Source: Enterovibrio coralii
GTDB lineage: Bacteria > Pseudomonadota > Gammaproteobacteria > Enterobacterales > Vibrionaceae
Assembly: GCF_001559595.1 (NCBI RefSeq)
Contig: NZ_LNTY01000059.1
Coordinates: 62,001 to 126,000 of the forward strand
Length of the DNA: 64,000 bases
Direction of reading: 5' to 3'
How positions within the stretch are numbered: the first letter of the stretch is position 1; the number at the start of each line of letters is the position of its first letter. The translations under genes and the position numbers were made by a program. The notes under the pieces are model-generated. The model was not told the DNA's origin. It did no database searches and saw nothing but the letters and a program-made list of their open reading frames with translations. Positions 37,781-47,737 of this stretch are shown here, piece after piece.

Positions 37781-38865
37781 TTAAAGGAGGTTGTTTACGA
37801 TGTACTTCATGGTGTTTTGGGTGTTCTTGAAAAAGGTCTTGTAGGACTGACAAAGATGGTTAGAACCGTCCGGTTTGGTGTGTTTTGGACAGCCGCCGTT
37901 GCACACAGACAGGAACTCACATTTTTGGCAGTACTTGGTGCTGCGCAGAGACAAAAACGACTGATGCTTCTGGCTTGTGGCAGCTTCAGAGAAGGTGGTT
38001 TGGGCGATATTGCCAAGCTGGTACTTGTCTTCGACGTAGTGGTCGCAGGAATACACAGCACCGTTGGATTCAATCACAAACGGTGAACCACATTCTTTGT
38101 TGTGGAAACAGATAAGCGGGTAGCCATTGGCATGCGAAGACATGGCACTTTCAAAGTTCATCACGAACATAAAGCCGATATCACCTTCAACCCACTCTTT
38201 GAACACGTCAGTTAGGAAAGTGCCAAACCCTTTCTCTGGTACCGTAAAACCCAGCGGTTTGCCCTTGTGGTAAGCGACAACAGGGATGAACTGAATGAAA
38301 CGCGCGCCCATCTGTTTGATGTTGTTATAGACCTGCTTGCCTTTGTTCCAATTAGCACTGTTAACGGTGCAGAGCACGTTGTATTCCACGCCCGCCTCAT
38401 TAAACATGTGAACGGTTTGCTTCACTTTTTGGTAGGTATCACCGCCAGAAAGGGTAATGCGGTATTTATCGTGTGCCGCTTGGGTGCCATCGAGGGAGAT
38501 ACCAACAAGGAATTGGTGTTCTTTTAAGAACGCGACCCATTGCTTATTGATGGCGATGCCGTTGGTTTGCAGCGAATTGGTAATGGTTTTTCCATTGGCG
38601 TATTTCTTTTGAAGCGATACCGCTTTTCGAAAGAAGTCGAGACCTGCAACGTAGGTTCACCGCCTTGCCAGACAAAGCTCACTTGCGGCGTATTGGCTTG
38701 TGCAATGTACTGTTGAACAAAGCGTTCTAGCGTTTCATCAGACATGCATTCTGTCGGCTTGCTGGAAAGCGAATCTGCGGTACCAAGGTAAAAACAGTAC
38801 TCACACTTCAGGTTACATTTGTCACTGACAGGCTTTGCCATAACGGTGAAGTTATTAGCATTCAT
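37781..38865 (-). CDS. anaerobic sulfatase-maturating enzyme (radical SAM), apparent frameshift near 38652
   Basis: A 361-residue (corrected) radical SAM/SPASM protein. The [4Fe-4S] motif CNLKCEYC sits near residue 17, followed by VSFVWQGGEPTL, and the C-terminal SPASM cysteines appear in CFHNKECGSPFVIESNGAVYSCDHYVE and KCEFLSVCNGGCPKH. It oxidises the sulfatase's active-site Cys (or Ser) to formylglycine without oxygen. Reading from 38865 goes astray after EPTL; one extra G (TTGGCAGG) gives EPTLAGLDFFRKA and joins the rest. It lies directly upstream of the Cys-type sulfatase on the same strand, a typical pair. Confidence 0.88.
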
Positions 38866-39211
38866 CTAGGGGTGTTCCTTATTATTTTTGTTCTCTCGAA
38901 AACGCGATTTCTTGAGCGAAGCGTCAGGCAATAAACCCTGAAAAAATTGCGTGAACTTATAGCGTGTAAACGATTTCAGAGATATCGCTTTTGTGCGGAA
39001 TTGTGTGAAAGGTCAATAAGGAAGGCGCAGAATAAAACGACTGTCCGGTGTTCTTTTCTCGACTGACTGAAATTCTGGTTATGGTGAGCATTTACCGAGA
39101 TGGGAATCGTGGTGCTATCGCTAGGAAAACATCCTAACCGTATGATTTTTAATGTTGTTGAAGTGATAATAAATAGTAACGACAAGGCGTGTTTTTGCCT
39201 TCTAGGTCATT
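38866..39211. other. gene-free stretch between GST terminator and maturase gene
   Basis: About 350 bases with no convincing gene. It contains the maturase promoter region on the minus strand; I see no distinct operator or repeat. Confidence 0.4.
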
Positions 39212-39236
39212 AAAAAAGCCCTCATGAGAGGGCTTC
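39212..39236 (-). terminator. terminator after the GST gene
   Basis: Stem GCCCTC (39218-39223) and GAGGGC (39228-39233) with loop ATGA; the plus-strand AAAAAA on its left is a T run for the minus strand. It lies 25 bases past the GST stop. Confidence 0.8.
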
Positions 39237-39260
39237 ATATTTGGACGAGCTTTCAGCGCA

Positions 39261-39995
39261 TCAAAGTACGCTTTCGCATGCATCTGCGACCCATGCAGGT
39301 GTTTCCTGCGCTTGACCAGTTGCAGCAAGAATCAATGGTGTTACGTGATGCCATGCGCGATGTGCAATCTGGTAGCTTTCCATGGATTGAAGTGTATCTA
39401 GCCATCTCAAAACGCTTGGATAATGGCGCAATATCTCCTCTCTATGTGGGTCGATATCCAAAACAACCACATCACATGCATACAAAATATCAGCTGCGCA
39501 GATCTTGTCACCATTGAGGTATTTGCCTTTCGACAGCATGTCGTTGAGCTGCTCAAACATGGTGTGTATTGCATCCAGCTTACTCTGAATGTCCTGCTCC
39601 GGCGGTTTAGGAAAACCAAGGTAGGCGGGCATCAGCAGAACCGGCAGGAAGTAATCCAGCGTTAAAATGCGGCGAAGGTTGGTGTGATACCAAGACAAAA
39701 GCTTGTTGATTTCGGCTTTGCTTTTTATGTCATGACCAAACCAAGTTTCGCTAACGTCATGAATATCTGTCAGATAGTTCATGATGGCACTGGCTTCTGA
39801 CAAACAGAAATCGTCATGCTTAAGTGCTGGCACTTGGTGAAACGGGTTTACTTCCAGAAACGTTGGCGAAACATGATCGCCTCGGGTCAACCATGTGTAA
39901 GAAATATCAACTGGGATTTGAGCTTCAATACATAACCAGTGAACAGCACGGCTCGGTTCTGACGTAGGATCGTGATAGATAATTGGCTTGCTCAT
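39261..39995 (-). CDS. glutathione S-transferase family protein
   Basis: A 244-residue soluble GST. The thioredoxin-like N-domain has YHDPTSEPSRAVHWLCIEAQIP near residue 7, where the second serine-type position suits a theta-like class, plus NPFHQVPALKHDDFCLSEASAIMNYL with the glutathione-binding ValPro and Glu-Ser residues. The helical C-domain includes NGDKICAADILYACDV (N-capping box) near residue 165. Substrate unknown. It is monocistronic. Confidence 0.87.
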   Translation of the reverse strand: MSKPIIYHDPTSEPSRAVHWLCIEAQIPVDISYTWLTRGDHVSPTFLEVNPFHQVPALKHDDFCLSEASAIMNYLTDIHDVSETWFGHDIKSKAEINKLLSWYHTNLRRILTLDYFLPVLLMPAYLGFPKPPEQDIQSKLDAIHTMFEQLNDMLSKGKYLNGDKICAADILYACDVVVLDIDPHREEILRHYPSVLRWLDTLQSMESYQIAHRAWHHVTPLILAATGQAQETPAWVADACESVL

Positions 39996-40263
39996 ATTTA
40001 CCTTTTCTATAAAGAGTGAGAACTGCTTTCGCAGTTAGTGCGGTAAATTTAACGCAGCATTACAGTGTCTACTCAGATGTGAAAAAAGGCAATAACCTTC
40101 TTTCTGGTATGGAAATTTTCTGGTTAATTGAAAATTGAAGCACCACTGAGTTGAGACTATCGAGCATATCAAAAACGCCCCTCCTTCTTTTATGACTGTT
40201 TTGAAGCACACGAGGTGTAGGGTGTCACCTGTCTGATCCTACAGGTGATATTTTTTCCACTAC

Positions 40264-40971
40264 ATGCAAACTAGTGATACCCATAAATACAAGGATGTGA
40301 GCGTGAAAATACTGGAGAGAGACAGCCTGCCGCGAGGCGGGTTTGCAGGCATAGAAGAAACCCGTTTGGTGGTAGATAAAAAACTGGGTGGCAAAGACAA
40401 TACCTGGGATGGGTTGGGGCAATTTGTGTATCTGGCTGATGCGCGTTATCTGCCTTTCGGTGAGAGCAAAATGCATAGCCACCGAGAAGTCGATGTGATC
40501 ACTGTGATGCTTGAAGGCGACTTGCAGCACGAAGGGTCGATGAAGCATGGACGTTCATTGAAAGCGAATGAAGTGCAGGTTCAACGTGCGGGTGGAGAAG
40601 GGTTTAGTCACAATGAAATCAATCCCGCAGAATTTCGTTGCCGATTATTGCAAGTATGGGCACTCCCTGAAACCGAGGGAGAACGAGCAGACTACAAAAG
40701 CTATGAAATCGGGTTGGGTGAACTCACGCAGATTTACGGTGATGACCATGAGTGGAAGACGGATACCTTTTCTTCATCGACACGCATCTATGTGGGGCGA
40801 TTAACCAAAGGTCAAAGCCTGTCGCTACCTGAGAACTATATGCTGTATGCCGTAAATGGCCGAGCATTGGTTGACGATCACCTAGTGAAAGATGGTTCCT
40901 TGGTACAAGGAAACGGCGGTTTTCTCGTGGTGGAATCAGATGAGATTCATCTGACGATCATTGAGGCTTAG
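40264..40971 (+). CDS. pirin family protein
   Basis: A 235-residue bicupin of the pirin/YhaK/YhhW group. The metal-site motif SKMHSHREVDVITVMLEGDLQHEGS lies near residue 75, followed by NEVQVQRAGGEGFSHNE. Such proteins bind a metal in the first cupin; some have quercetinase activity, others act in redox regulation. The exact start could also be a GTG at about 40300. A terminator follows. Confidence 0.87.
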   Translation: MQTSDTHKYKDVSVKILERDSLPRGGFAGIEETRLVVDKKLGGKDNTWDGLGQFVYLADARYLPFGESKMHSHREVDVITVMLEGDLQHEGSMKHGRSLKANEVQVQRAGGEGFSHNEINPAEFRCRLLQVWALPETEGERADYKSYEIGLGELTQIYGDDHEWKTDTFSSSTRIYVGRLTKGQSLSLPENYMLYAVNGRALVDDHLVKDGSLVQGNGGFLVVESDEIHLTIIEA

Positions 40972-41010
40972 TATCCGTACAGATAGCCCGTCTGGTTTCA
41001 GCGGAAAAAA

Positions 41011-41037
41011 AGAAAAGGCGTATAAAACGCCTTTTCT
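41011..41037. terminator. bidirectional terminator between pirin and cysteine synthase-like genes
   Basis: Ten-bp stem AGAAAAGGCG and CGCCTTTTCT with a seven-base loop, between convergent genes. Confidence 0.85.
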
Positions 41038-41049
41038 AATTCGGGATGA

Positions 41050-42123
41050 TTAATTGAATTTCTTCAGATAATCCAAGGTTGGATGGATATCGCCAATGTT
41101 TTCAGCAACCCAGTTGTCATCAAAATGGGTGTCGAGGTAGCGGTCTCCACTATCACAAAGCAAGGTAACCAGAGAGCCTTTCTCGCCGCGCGCTTTCATC
41201 TCTTCTGCCAGCTTCAACACACCAAACAGGTTAGTGCCTGTTGATGGACCTGCTTTGCGGCCAAGAATGCCTTCCAGCCAATGCACGGTTGCCACACTGT
41301 CGACATCTGCGATGGTTTCCATGCGGTCGATAACGCCCGGGATAAAGCTTGGTTCTACACGTGGACGACCGATGCCTTCAATTTTGCCGCCACGATCCAG
41401 CGTCAGGGTTGCATCACCCGTTTTGTAGAACTCATGGAACACGGAGTTTTCTGGGTCTACCGCCATCAGTTGTGTTTGGTGGCAACGATAGCGAATGAAA
41501 CGACCGATAGTGGCAGAAGTGCCGCCTGTGCCCGGGCTCATCACAATCCAGCTTGGTACTGGGTAACGCTCGTATTTCATCTGACTGAAAATGCTGTTTG
41601 CGATGTTGTTGTTGCTGCGCCAGTCGGTTGCGCGCTCGGCGTAAGTGAACTGGTCCATGTAATGACCGTTCAACTCTTCCGCCAAACGGCGAGATTCTGC
41701 ATAAATTTCGTCTGAGCGCTCAACAAAGTGCGCTTCACCGCCGTAGAACTGGATCTGTTCAATCTTTTTCTTAGCTGTGGTTTTTGGCACAACGGCGATA
41801 AATCTCAAGCCAAGCAGGCGCGCAAAGTAGGCTTCTGAGATGGCGGTGCTGCCTGAAGACGATTCAATGATGGTGGTGTCTTTGTTAATCCAACCATTAC
41901 ACAAACCGTAGAGAAAAAGTGAGCGTGCAAGGCGGTGTTTCAGACTACCCGTTGGGTGCGTGCTTTCATCTTTCAGGTAGATGTCGATGTCGCACTCTTC
42001 GAAATATGGCAAATCCAGTTTGATCAGATGGGTGTCCGCAGAACGTTGAACGTCAGCTTCGATCTTACGAATCGCTTCACACGTCCAATTACAGGTGGCA
42101 GCAGAACAGCATTTATTCGTCAT
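41050..42123 (-). CDS. PLP-dependent cysteine synthase/cystathionine beta-synthase family enzyme
   Basis: A 357-residue fold II PLP enzyme. The Schiff-base lysine lies in HPTGSLKHRLA near residue 65, the asparagine/serine loop is ESSSGSTAISEAYFARLLG near 90, and the phosphate-binding glycine loop is SPGTGGTSATIGRF near 200. A cysteine-rich start (MTNKCCSAATCNWTC) precedes it. The start at 42121-42123 was chosen over an ATG six codons upstream. The divergent neighbour is a DecR-like regulator, which in E. coli responds to cysteine and controls cysteine desulfidation. A role in cysteine detoxification or turnover is therefore likely, though the reaction is not certain. Confidence 0.85.
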   Translation of the reverse strand: MTNKCCSAATCNWTCEAIRKIEADVQRSADTHLIKLDLPYFEECDIDIYLKDESTHPTGSLKHRLARSLFLYGLCNGWINKDTTIIESSSGSTAISEAYFARLLGLRFIAVVPKTTAKKKIEQIQFYGGEAHFVERSDEIYAESRRLAEELNGHYMDQFTYAERATDWRSNNNIANSIFSQMKYERYPVPSWIVMSPGTGGTSATIGRFIRYRCHQTQLMAVDPENSVFHEFYKTGDATLTLDRGGKIEGIGRPRVEPSFIPGVIDRMETIADVDSVATVHWLEGILGRKAGPSTGTNLFGVLKLAEEMKARGEKGSLVTLLCDSGDRYLDTHFDDNWVAENIGDIHPTLDYLKKFN

Positions 42124-42313
42124 TATTATTGCTTCTCTCAATAAGCGTAGGGATGTGATTACTATAAGTGCTTGTTAAGAGTATTTTTTTGCTATTTTTT
42201 GGTGAAAATACCTATATCGTAGAAAAAAACAGTCGCCAATGACTTTGAAAAGGAAAAATTTTCCCTTTAACATGACCTAGTAGAATATTTGCCCTTCATT
42301 AGGCTGATCTGTA
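42124..42313. promoter_or_regulatory. divergent promoter region of the cysteine synthase-like gene and Lrp-type regulator
   Basis: A 190-base AT-rich gap, with runs of A and T around 42180-42270, between divergently transcribed genes. Lrp/AsnC proteins often bind such A/T-rich intervals next to their own gene. No exact operator is claimed. Confidence 0.45.
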
Positions 42314-42778
42314 ATGACAATTTCACTGGATAAAGTAGACCGACAATTGCTTGACTGGCTGCAGCGAGATGCCTCATTGTCGTTGTCTGAGCTTGCCGAG
42401 CACGTCAACCTGACGACCACGCCGTGTTGGAAACGCTTAAAGCGGCTGGAAGAGAGCGGCATACTGCAAAAGCGTGTGGCATTGCTGGATCCGGAAGCTC
42501 TAGGGCTTTCCTTTACCGCGTTTGTGCACATTAAAACCTCGGACCATTCTGAAGCTTGGTATCGAAAGTTTGTCGACGCCGTGACGCCGTTTCCTGAAGT
42601 CATGGAGTGCTATCGCATGGCAGGGGAATACGACTACATGATGAAGGTGCAAGTCGCCGACATGGGCGCGTATGACCGCTTCTACAAAAAGCTGGTTAAC
42701 AGCATTGAAGGACTCACTAATGTCACGTCTACGTTTGCGATGGAGCCATTGAAATACACCACCGCATTGCCACTATAA
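42314..42778 (+). CDS. decR: Lrp/AsnC-family regulator, DecR (YbaO) type
   Basis: A 154-residue regulator. The N-terminal HTH includes LSLSELAEHVNLTTTPCWKRLKRLEESGIL (residues 22-52), and the C-terminal RAM ligand domain has MAGEYDYMMKVQVADM near residue 103 and the ending NVTSTFAMEPLKYTTALPL. This is very close to E. coli DecR, which activates a cysteine desulfidase gene under cysteine. Two points of context agree: a divergent cysteine-type PLP enzyme, and mdlA-mdlB downstream, as next to ybaO in E. coli. Confidence 0.85.
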   Translation: MTISLDKVDRQLLDWLQRDASLSLSELAEHVNLTTTPCWKRLKRLEESGILQKRVALLDPEALGLSFTAFVHIKTSDHSEAWYRKFVDAVTPFPEVMECYRMAGEYDYMMKVQVADMGAYDRFYKKLVNSIEGLTNVTSTFAMEPLKYTTALPL

Positions 42779-42854
42779 CAAACAGGACGTACCGCAATCT
42801 CAATCAGGCAACTCATAGACCTGACGAGTAACATAGTCGCGCAAGGGAGGAAGA

Positions 42855-44596
42855 ATGCGCATATTTTTAGAGCTAGGTTGGTTTTTCAAGATGGCGTGGA
42901 AACGCTATCTTGGCGCAATCATTCTCCTTTTCTTTGTCGCAACGTTTGAGCTGATCCCACCCAAAGCCATTGGCTGGCTGGTGGATGGCGTCATGGCGGG
43001 CGATATCAGCCGAAACCAAATGTTCCTCGTGTTAGGTGCTTTGGTTGCACTTTGGCTCGTCATTTACGCACTCCGTATCGTCTGGCGTATCTGGTTGTTT
43101 GGGGCAGCTGCTGAATTAGGCACTGTGCTTCGTGACAAGCTCTATCGCCACTTCACCACCCACGCGCCGCCTTTCTTCGATCGTTATCGCACCGGCGACT
43201 TAATGGCGCGCTCAACCAATGACGTTAAAGCGGTCGTGATGACAGCGGGCGAGGGGGTATTAACGCTCGCCGATTCCCTGATCATGGGGCTTGCGGTGCT
43301 TATTGTGATGACGACCTTGGTGAGCTGGGAGCTAACCTTACTGGCACTGGCACCAATGCCTGTCATGGCCATTCTTGTGAACCGTTTCGGTGAGCAGCTT
43401 CACCACAGATTTACGTCGTCACAGGCGGCCTTTTCTTCGCTGTCTGATGAAACCCAATCTTCGCTCAATGGCATTCGAATGATCCGCGCATTCGGTTTGG
43501 AAGCGCAGCAAATCGAACGATTCAACGCCGTGGCTGATGACACGGGCGATAAGAACATGGAAGTGGCCAAAGTCGATGCCATGTTTGACCCTGTCATTTA
43601 CATCACCATTGGTACCTCGTTCTTCTGTTCAATCAGTGGCGGTGGCTACATGGTGGCAAACGGCATGATGACGTTGGGTGAGCTCACTGCCTTTACCCTC
43701 TATCAAGCTTGATGATTTGGCCGATGCTCGCGGTCGCTTGGTTGTTCAACATCATCGAACGTGGCTCTGCCGCGTGGAAACGCATCAAGGAAATTCTCGA
43801 TACCACGCCAGATCTGGTGGATGGTAAGGCGGCACTCCCGACGGAGAAAGCGACACTGTCCATCAATATTGACCAGTTTACGTGGCGAGGTCATGAGCAC
43901 CCGGTGCTTCGCGATGTTGCCGTGACCCTTGAACCAGGAAAAATGCTCGGCATCGCTGGGCCTGTGGGCAGTGGGAAAACCACCTTGTTGTCGCTCATGC
44001 TTCGCTTTGAAGACCCAGTGCAAGGCCGACTGCAGTATGGCGATATCGACCTTCGAGATTTCAAGCTGGGAGATTGGCGCGGCAAGATGGCGGTGGTCAC
44101 GCAAACGCCATTCCTGTTTTCAAGAAGCATTGCTGACAACATCGCGTTGGGTAAGCCCGATGCCACGATTGAAGAAATTCGCGCGGCAGCTGAACTCGCC
44201 TGTATCGATGAAGACATTATGCAGTTCAGAGAAGGCTACGACACCCTGGTTGGCGAGAAGGGCATTACCTTGTCAGGCGGTCAGAAGCAGCGTATTTCCA
44301 TCGCCCGTGCGTTGCTGTTAGACGCTGAAATCTTGGTGCTGGATGATGCATTGTCTGCCGTTGATGGCAGAACTGAGCATCACATTTTGAAGAACCTTCA
44401 CGACAGAGCACAGCATCAAACGACCGTAGTGATTGCACACAGACTGTCTGCATTGGAGTCTGCCGATGAGATCATCGTTTTGCAGGCCGGACATATTGAA
44501 GAGCGCGGTAAACACAACGAGTTATTGGCGGCGAATGGTTGGTATGCAGAAATGCAGCGTTACCAGCAACTGGAACAAGCATTGGAGGAGGCGTAA
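42855..44596 (+). CDS. mdlA: ABC exporter half-transporter MdlA, apparent frameshift near 43705
   Basis: A 580-residue (corrected) type I ABC exporter subunit: six membrane segments in residues 1-300 and a nucleotide-binding domain with GPVGSGKTT near residue 372, LSGGQKQR near 475 and VLDDALSAVD near 495. The frame from 42855 stops at 43712 after FTLYQA; the family motif LMIWPMLAVAWLFNIIERGSAAW continues in another frame. One extra base near 43705 joins them. The stop TAA overlaps the mdlB ATG (TAATG). MdlA/MdlB form a heterodimeric exporter of unknown substrate. Confidence 0.88.
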
Positions 44597-46394
44597 TGAG
44601 CAAACGTGAAACCCTGAAACGCCTTTTGAGCTATCTGCTGGAAGACAAAACTTCGTTCGCGATAGCCGCCATGTTCCTGCTATTTGCTGTTGTAGCGGAT
44701 GTGAGCGGCCCTTGGTTGATTCGTATCTTCCTCGATGACTATGTCGCGAAAGACATCTACCCGCCAACCATGCTTTGGGCATTAGCCGTTGGCTATATCA
44801 CTGTCACCGTGCTTTCTGGTGTCTTGCATTACGCCTATGGCATTCGTTTTAGTCGCATTGCTATCGACATCGTGCAGACCATTCGAAAGAAGGTTTACGC
44901 CAGCATTATCAACCAACCCTTGTCAGCATTTGATTATGTGCCTGCGGGGAAATTGGTTTCTCGCGTGACGAATGATACGGAATCGTTGAAAGAGCTGTAC
45001 GTGCAGGTGGTGGCGAGTTTTCTTCAAGCCAGTGCCTGATCATTGCCATGTTGACGGCGATGTATTTGCTCAGCCCAATACTCACTGTTGTCGTCGCCAT
45101 TTTGATCCCAACTGTCGTCTTGGTGATGTACTACTACCAACGCCGCTCTTCATCAGCGTACCGCGACTCTCGTGACCTTCTGACTGACATTAACTCGGTA
45201 ATGAGCGAGTCAATTCAAGGGATGAGCCTGATACAGCTGATGGGACAAGAGCAGCGTTTTTCTGAGCGATTTGCTTCACTGACCGACCTGCATTTCTCGA
45301 CCGAGGTGAAGATCGTCAAAATCAACGGTATCTTCCTTCGCCCGCTGATTGATCTTTTGTCAGGCATGGCACTGTTGTCTCTGGCTGCGATTTTCGGCTG
45401 GACGGGCAGCGAGGTGATTGGTGTTGGTGTGCTTTACGCCTTTATCAGCTACCTAGGCCGCGTGACGGAGCCTTTGATTGAACTGATGCAGCGCCTGTCA
45501 TTGCTGCAACAGGCCATCATGGCGGGAGAGCGCTTGTTTGAACTCATGGACGCCAAAGCACATGAGTATGGAGATGATGACAGGGCATTGGCGTCTGGTG
45601 ACATCGCGATCAACAGCCTTCATTTTAGCTATGACGGTAAAACCAAAGTGTTGAATGACATCAACGTTGAGGTGAAGGAAGGCGAGTTTCTGGCACTTGT
45701 TGGCCACACGGGGAGCGGCAAAAGTACCTTAGCGTCACTGCTCATGGGCTTTTATCCGGTTCAAACGGGCGAAATTGCGTTGGGAGGCAGAGCATTATCG
45801 TCATTTACTCAACGGGCTTTGCGCTCTGGCATCGCGATGGTGCAGCAAGACCCGCACGTACTTTCTGATACCTTCAGAGAAAACGTGACGCTTGGTCGTC
45901 AGGTTTCGGATGAGCAAGTCTGGGAAGCGTTAGAGCGTGTTGATCTGGCGGATTACGTTAATCAGCTTCCAAGCAAGCTTGAAACACCGATTGGTGTTGG
46001 CGAAATTGCCTTGTCAGCGGGGCAGAAGCAGTTACTGGCACTCGCTCGTGTATTGGTCGAAAAGCCTAAGATCCTGATCTTGGATGAAGCCACGGCGAAC
46101 ATTGACTCGGGCACCGAAGAGCGGGTGCAAAAAGCATTGGCAGCATTGCGCCAATCCATGACCATAGTGGTTATTGCTCACCGTCTTTCAACGATTGCCG
46201 ATGCCGACCACATCATGGTGCTGCATCACGGCAATGTTGAGGAGCAGGGCAATCATCAAGCGTTGTTGGCACAAAAAGGGCGATACTGGCAGATGTATCA
46301 GCTGCAACAAACCCGCGCGCACCTTGAAGAGATTGAGCATGCCTGCGCGGAATCGGATCAAAGCAGTGTAACGAGTAGCAGTCTAACTGAATAA
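44596..46394 (+). CDS. mdlB: ABC exporter half-transporter MdlB, apparent frameshift near 45031
   Basis: A 599-residue (corrected) partner of MdlA. The membrane half includes LLIRIF-type TM segments and FDYVPAGKLVSRVTNDTESLKELY near residue 115; the nucleotide-binding domain has GHTGSGKST near 370, a degenerate signature LSAGQKQ near 475 and LILDEATANID near 496. Reading stops at 45039 after FLQASA; one extra C in GTGCC (45029-45033) gives QASALIIAMLTAMYLLSP and restores the frame. The LSAGQ signature hints at asymmetric ATP sites, usual in such heterodimers. Confidence 0.88.
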
Positions 46395-46409
46395 GGGGCG
46401 AGGAACATC

Positions 46410-47042
46410 ATGACCCATCCCGATACCGTCATTGATATCTGGCAGTCTTCTGTCAAAGAAATTGCATCGCTCAGCGTGGTGCCAGATGGTTGTCGGGATG
46501 TGATTGTCACCAAGCACGGTGATGAAATGTCTGTCCATATTTCTCCGCTTTACTCCAAGACCATTGAGGTGGATATGAAGCCTGACGTTGTGATGACAGG
46601 CTTTCGTTTAGCACCGGGCACATGGATAGATGAAGATAAGCTGCTGACGGTTCTCGGCGATTCCCCTTCTGATGTCGAAGACAAGATTTCTACCTTCACG
46701 CATTGCAGCGCGAACTTGTCAGACATTCTGGCGCAAACGCGCATACACAAAGGCAAAGCCTCTTCATTAGCGGTAAAGCTTGGCGTCAGTGAGCGAACGC
46801 TTCAACGCTGTTTGTCTCGCGAAACGGGGACCTCGCCGGTGTTCTGGCTCCAATTGGCAAGAGCACGCCAAAGCGCACTCTCCATAGGTGAGGGGAAGCC
46901 GCTTTGCGATGTGGCTTTTGATGAAGGGTACGCCGATCAGGCGCACCTTACGCGGGACATCAAACGTTGGTTTGGGGCTACGCCTTTGGTGCTAAAAGAT
47001 CGCCATGATCTTTTACGTCAGCTCACCGCTCCGGGCTTTTGA
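46410..47042 (+). CDS. AraC-family transcriptional regulator
   Basis: A 210-residue regulator. The N-terminal part resembles the DUF6597-type sensor domain (VVPDGCRDVIV near residue 25). The C-terminal AraC HTH pair includes LAVKLGVSERTLQRCLSRETGTSPVFWLQLARARQS near residues 120-155 and CDVAFDEGYADQAHLTRDIKRWFGATP near 165-192. It starts 15 bases after mdlB with a GGGGCGAGG ribosome site, so it may be part of the mdlAB transcript. The ligand is unknown. Confidence 0.85.
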   Translation: MTHPDTVIDIWQSSVKEIASLSVVPDGCRDVIVTKHGDEMSVHISPLYSKTIEVDMKPDVVMTGFRLAPGTWIDEDKLLTVLGDSPSDVEDKISTFTHCSANLSDILAQTRIHKGKASSLAVKLGVSERTLQRCLSRETGTSPVFWLQLARARQSALSIGEGKPLCDVAFDEGYADQAHLTRDIKRWFGATPLVLKDRHDLLRQLTAPGF

Positions 47043-47067
47043 GCCACGGATGTCTTTGAGCGTTTGC

Positions 47068-47448
47068 CTAACTAACCGCGGTACAAATCTCAACGAGGGT
47101 GCCATTGATATCGCGCACATAGGCCGTGGTTTGTCCCCATGGCATGTGTTCGACGTCTTGAACCAACACAGCACCCGCTTCTAAGGCTTTTTCTAGCTTG
47201 GTTTTTACATCATCGGTTTCAAATGCAATTTCAAAACTCGGTGAATTGTCATCCAATGCTTTTGGGTTCTTTCCCAAGTCTTTCATCAATGCCATGGATG
47301 AAAAGGCCAGCTTGGTCTCGCCAGTGACAAGCTCTCCGTAATCACCACTTTCATGCAAAAAGCCCCGCGTTAAACCGAAGGCGTTTTCATAAAACGACAG
47401 GGTTTTTGCCACGTCTTCGACGTATAAAATCGTGTAACGAAAAATCAT
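47068..47448 (-). CDS. VOC (glyoxalase/bleomycin-resistance) family protein
   Basis: A 126-residue single VOC module: YTILYVEDVAKTLSFYENAFGL at the start and the late GTLVEICTAVS with a metal-ligand glutamate. Such proteins act as dimers on small electrophiles or bind antibiotics. Function not resolved. Convergent with the AraC-type gene. Confidence 0.85.
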   Translation of the reverse strand: MIFRYTILYVEDVAKTLSFYENAFGLTRGFLHESGDYGELVTGETKLAFSSMALMKDLGKNPKALDDNSPSFEIAFETDDVKTKLEKALEAGAVLVQDVEHMPWGQTTAYVRDINGTLVEICTAVS

Positions 47449-47600
47449 GTCAGCATCCTTGTAAGTGGTTTTTCTTTAGCTTAATCCTGTCCAAATGGCG
47501 TGTATTGAATATTTCCGACACCACATATTGAGTGATTTCTCTCGAGCGTCGCGATGAGTGAAAATCCTCATAATTTCAATGAAATGAGAGCTTGATCGTT

Positions 47601-47661
47601 CGTCATCGTTTCGTCATTTCCGTGGAACCAAAACGTCATGGGATGGAAACCCAATCGTCAT
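47601..47661. promoter_or_regulatory. helically phased CGTCAT repeats upstream of porin
   Basis: Four exact CGTCAT copies at 47601, 47612, 47634 and 47656, with spacings of 11, 22 and 22 bases, all on the same strand and on the same DNA face. They end 77 bases before the porin ATG. This pattern resembles a cooperative operator for a winged-helix regulator of the OmpR/ToxR type, although it is not their known consensus. Confidence 0.45.
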
Positions 47662-47737
47662 TTTTCTCTTCTACCTTTAGCCCCGCTTTTTATTTATTGG
47701 GCAGGAAAGCCCCTCAAATACAATAAGGTAGTAAGAA

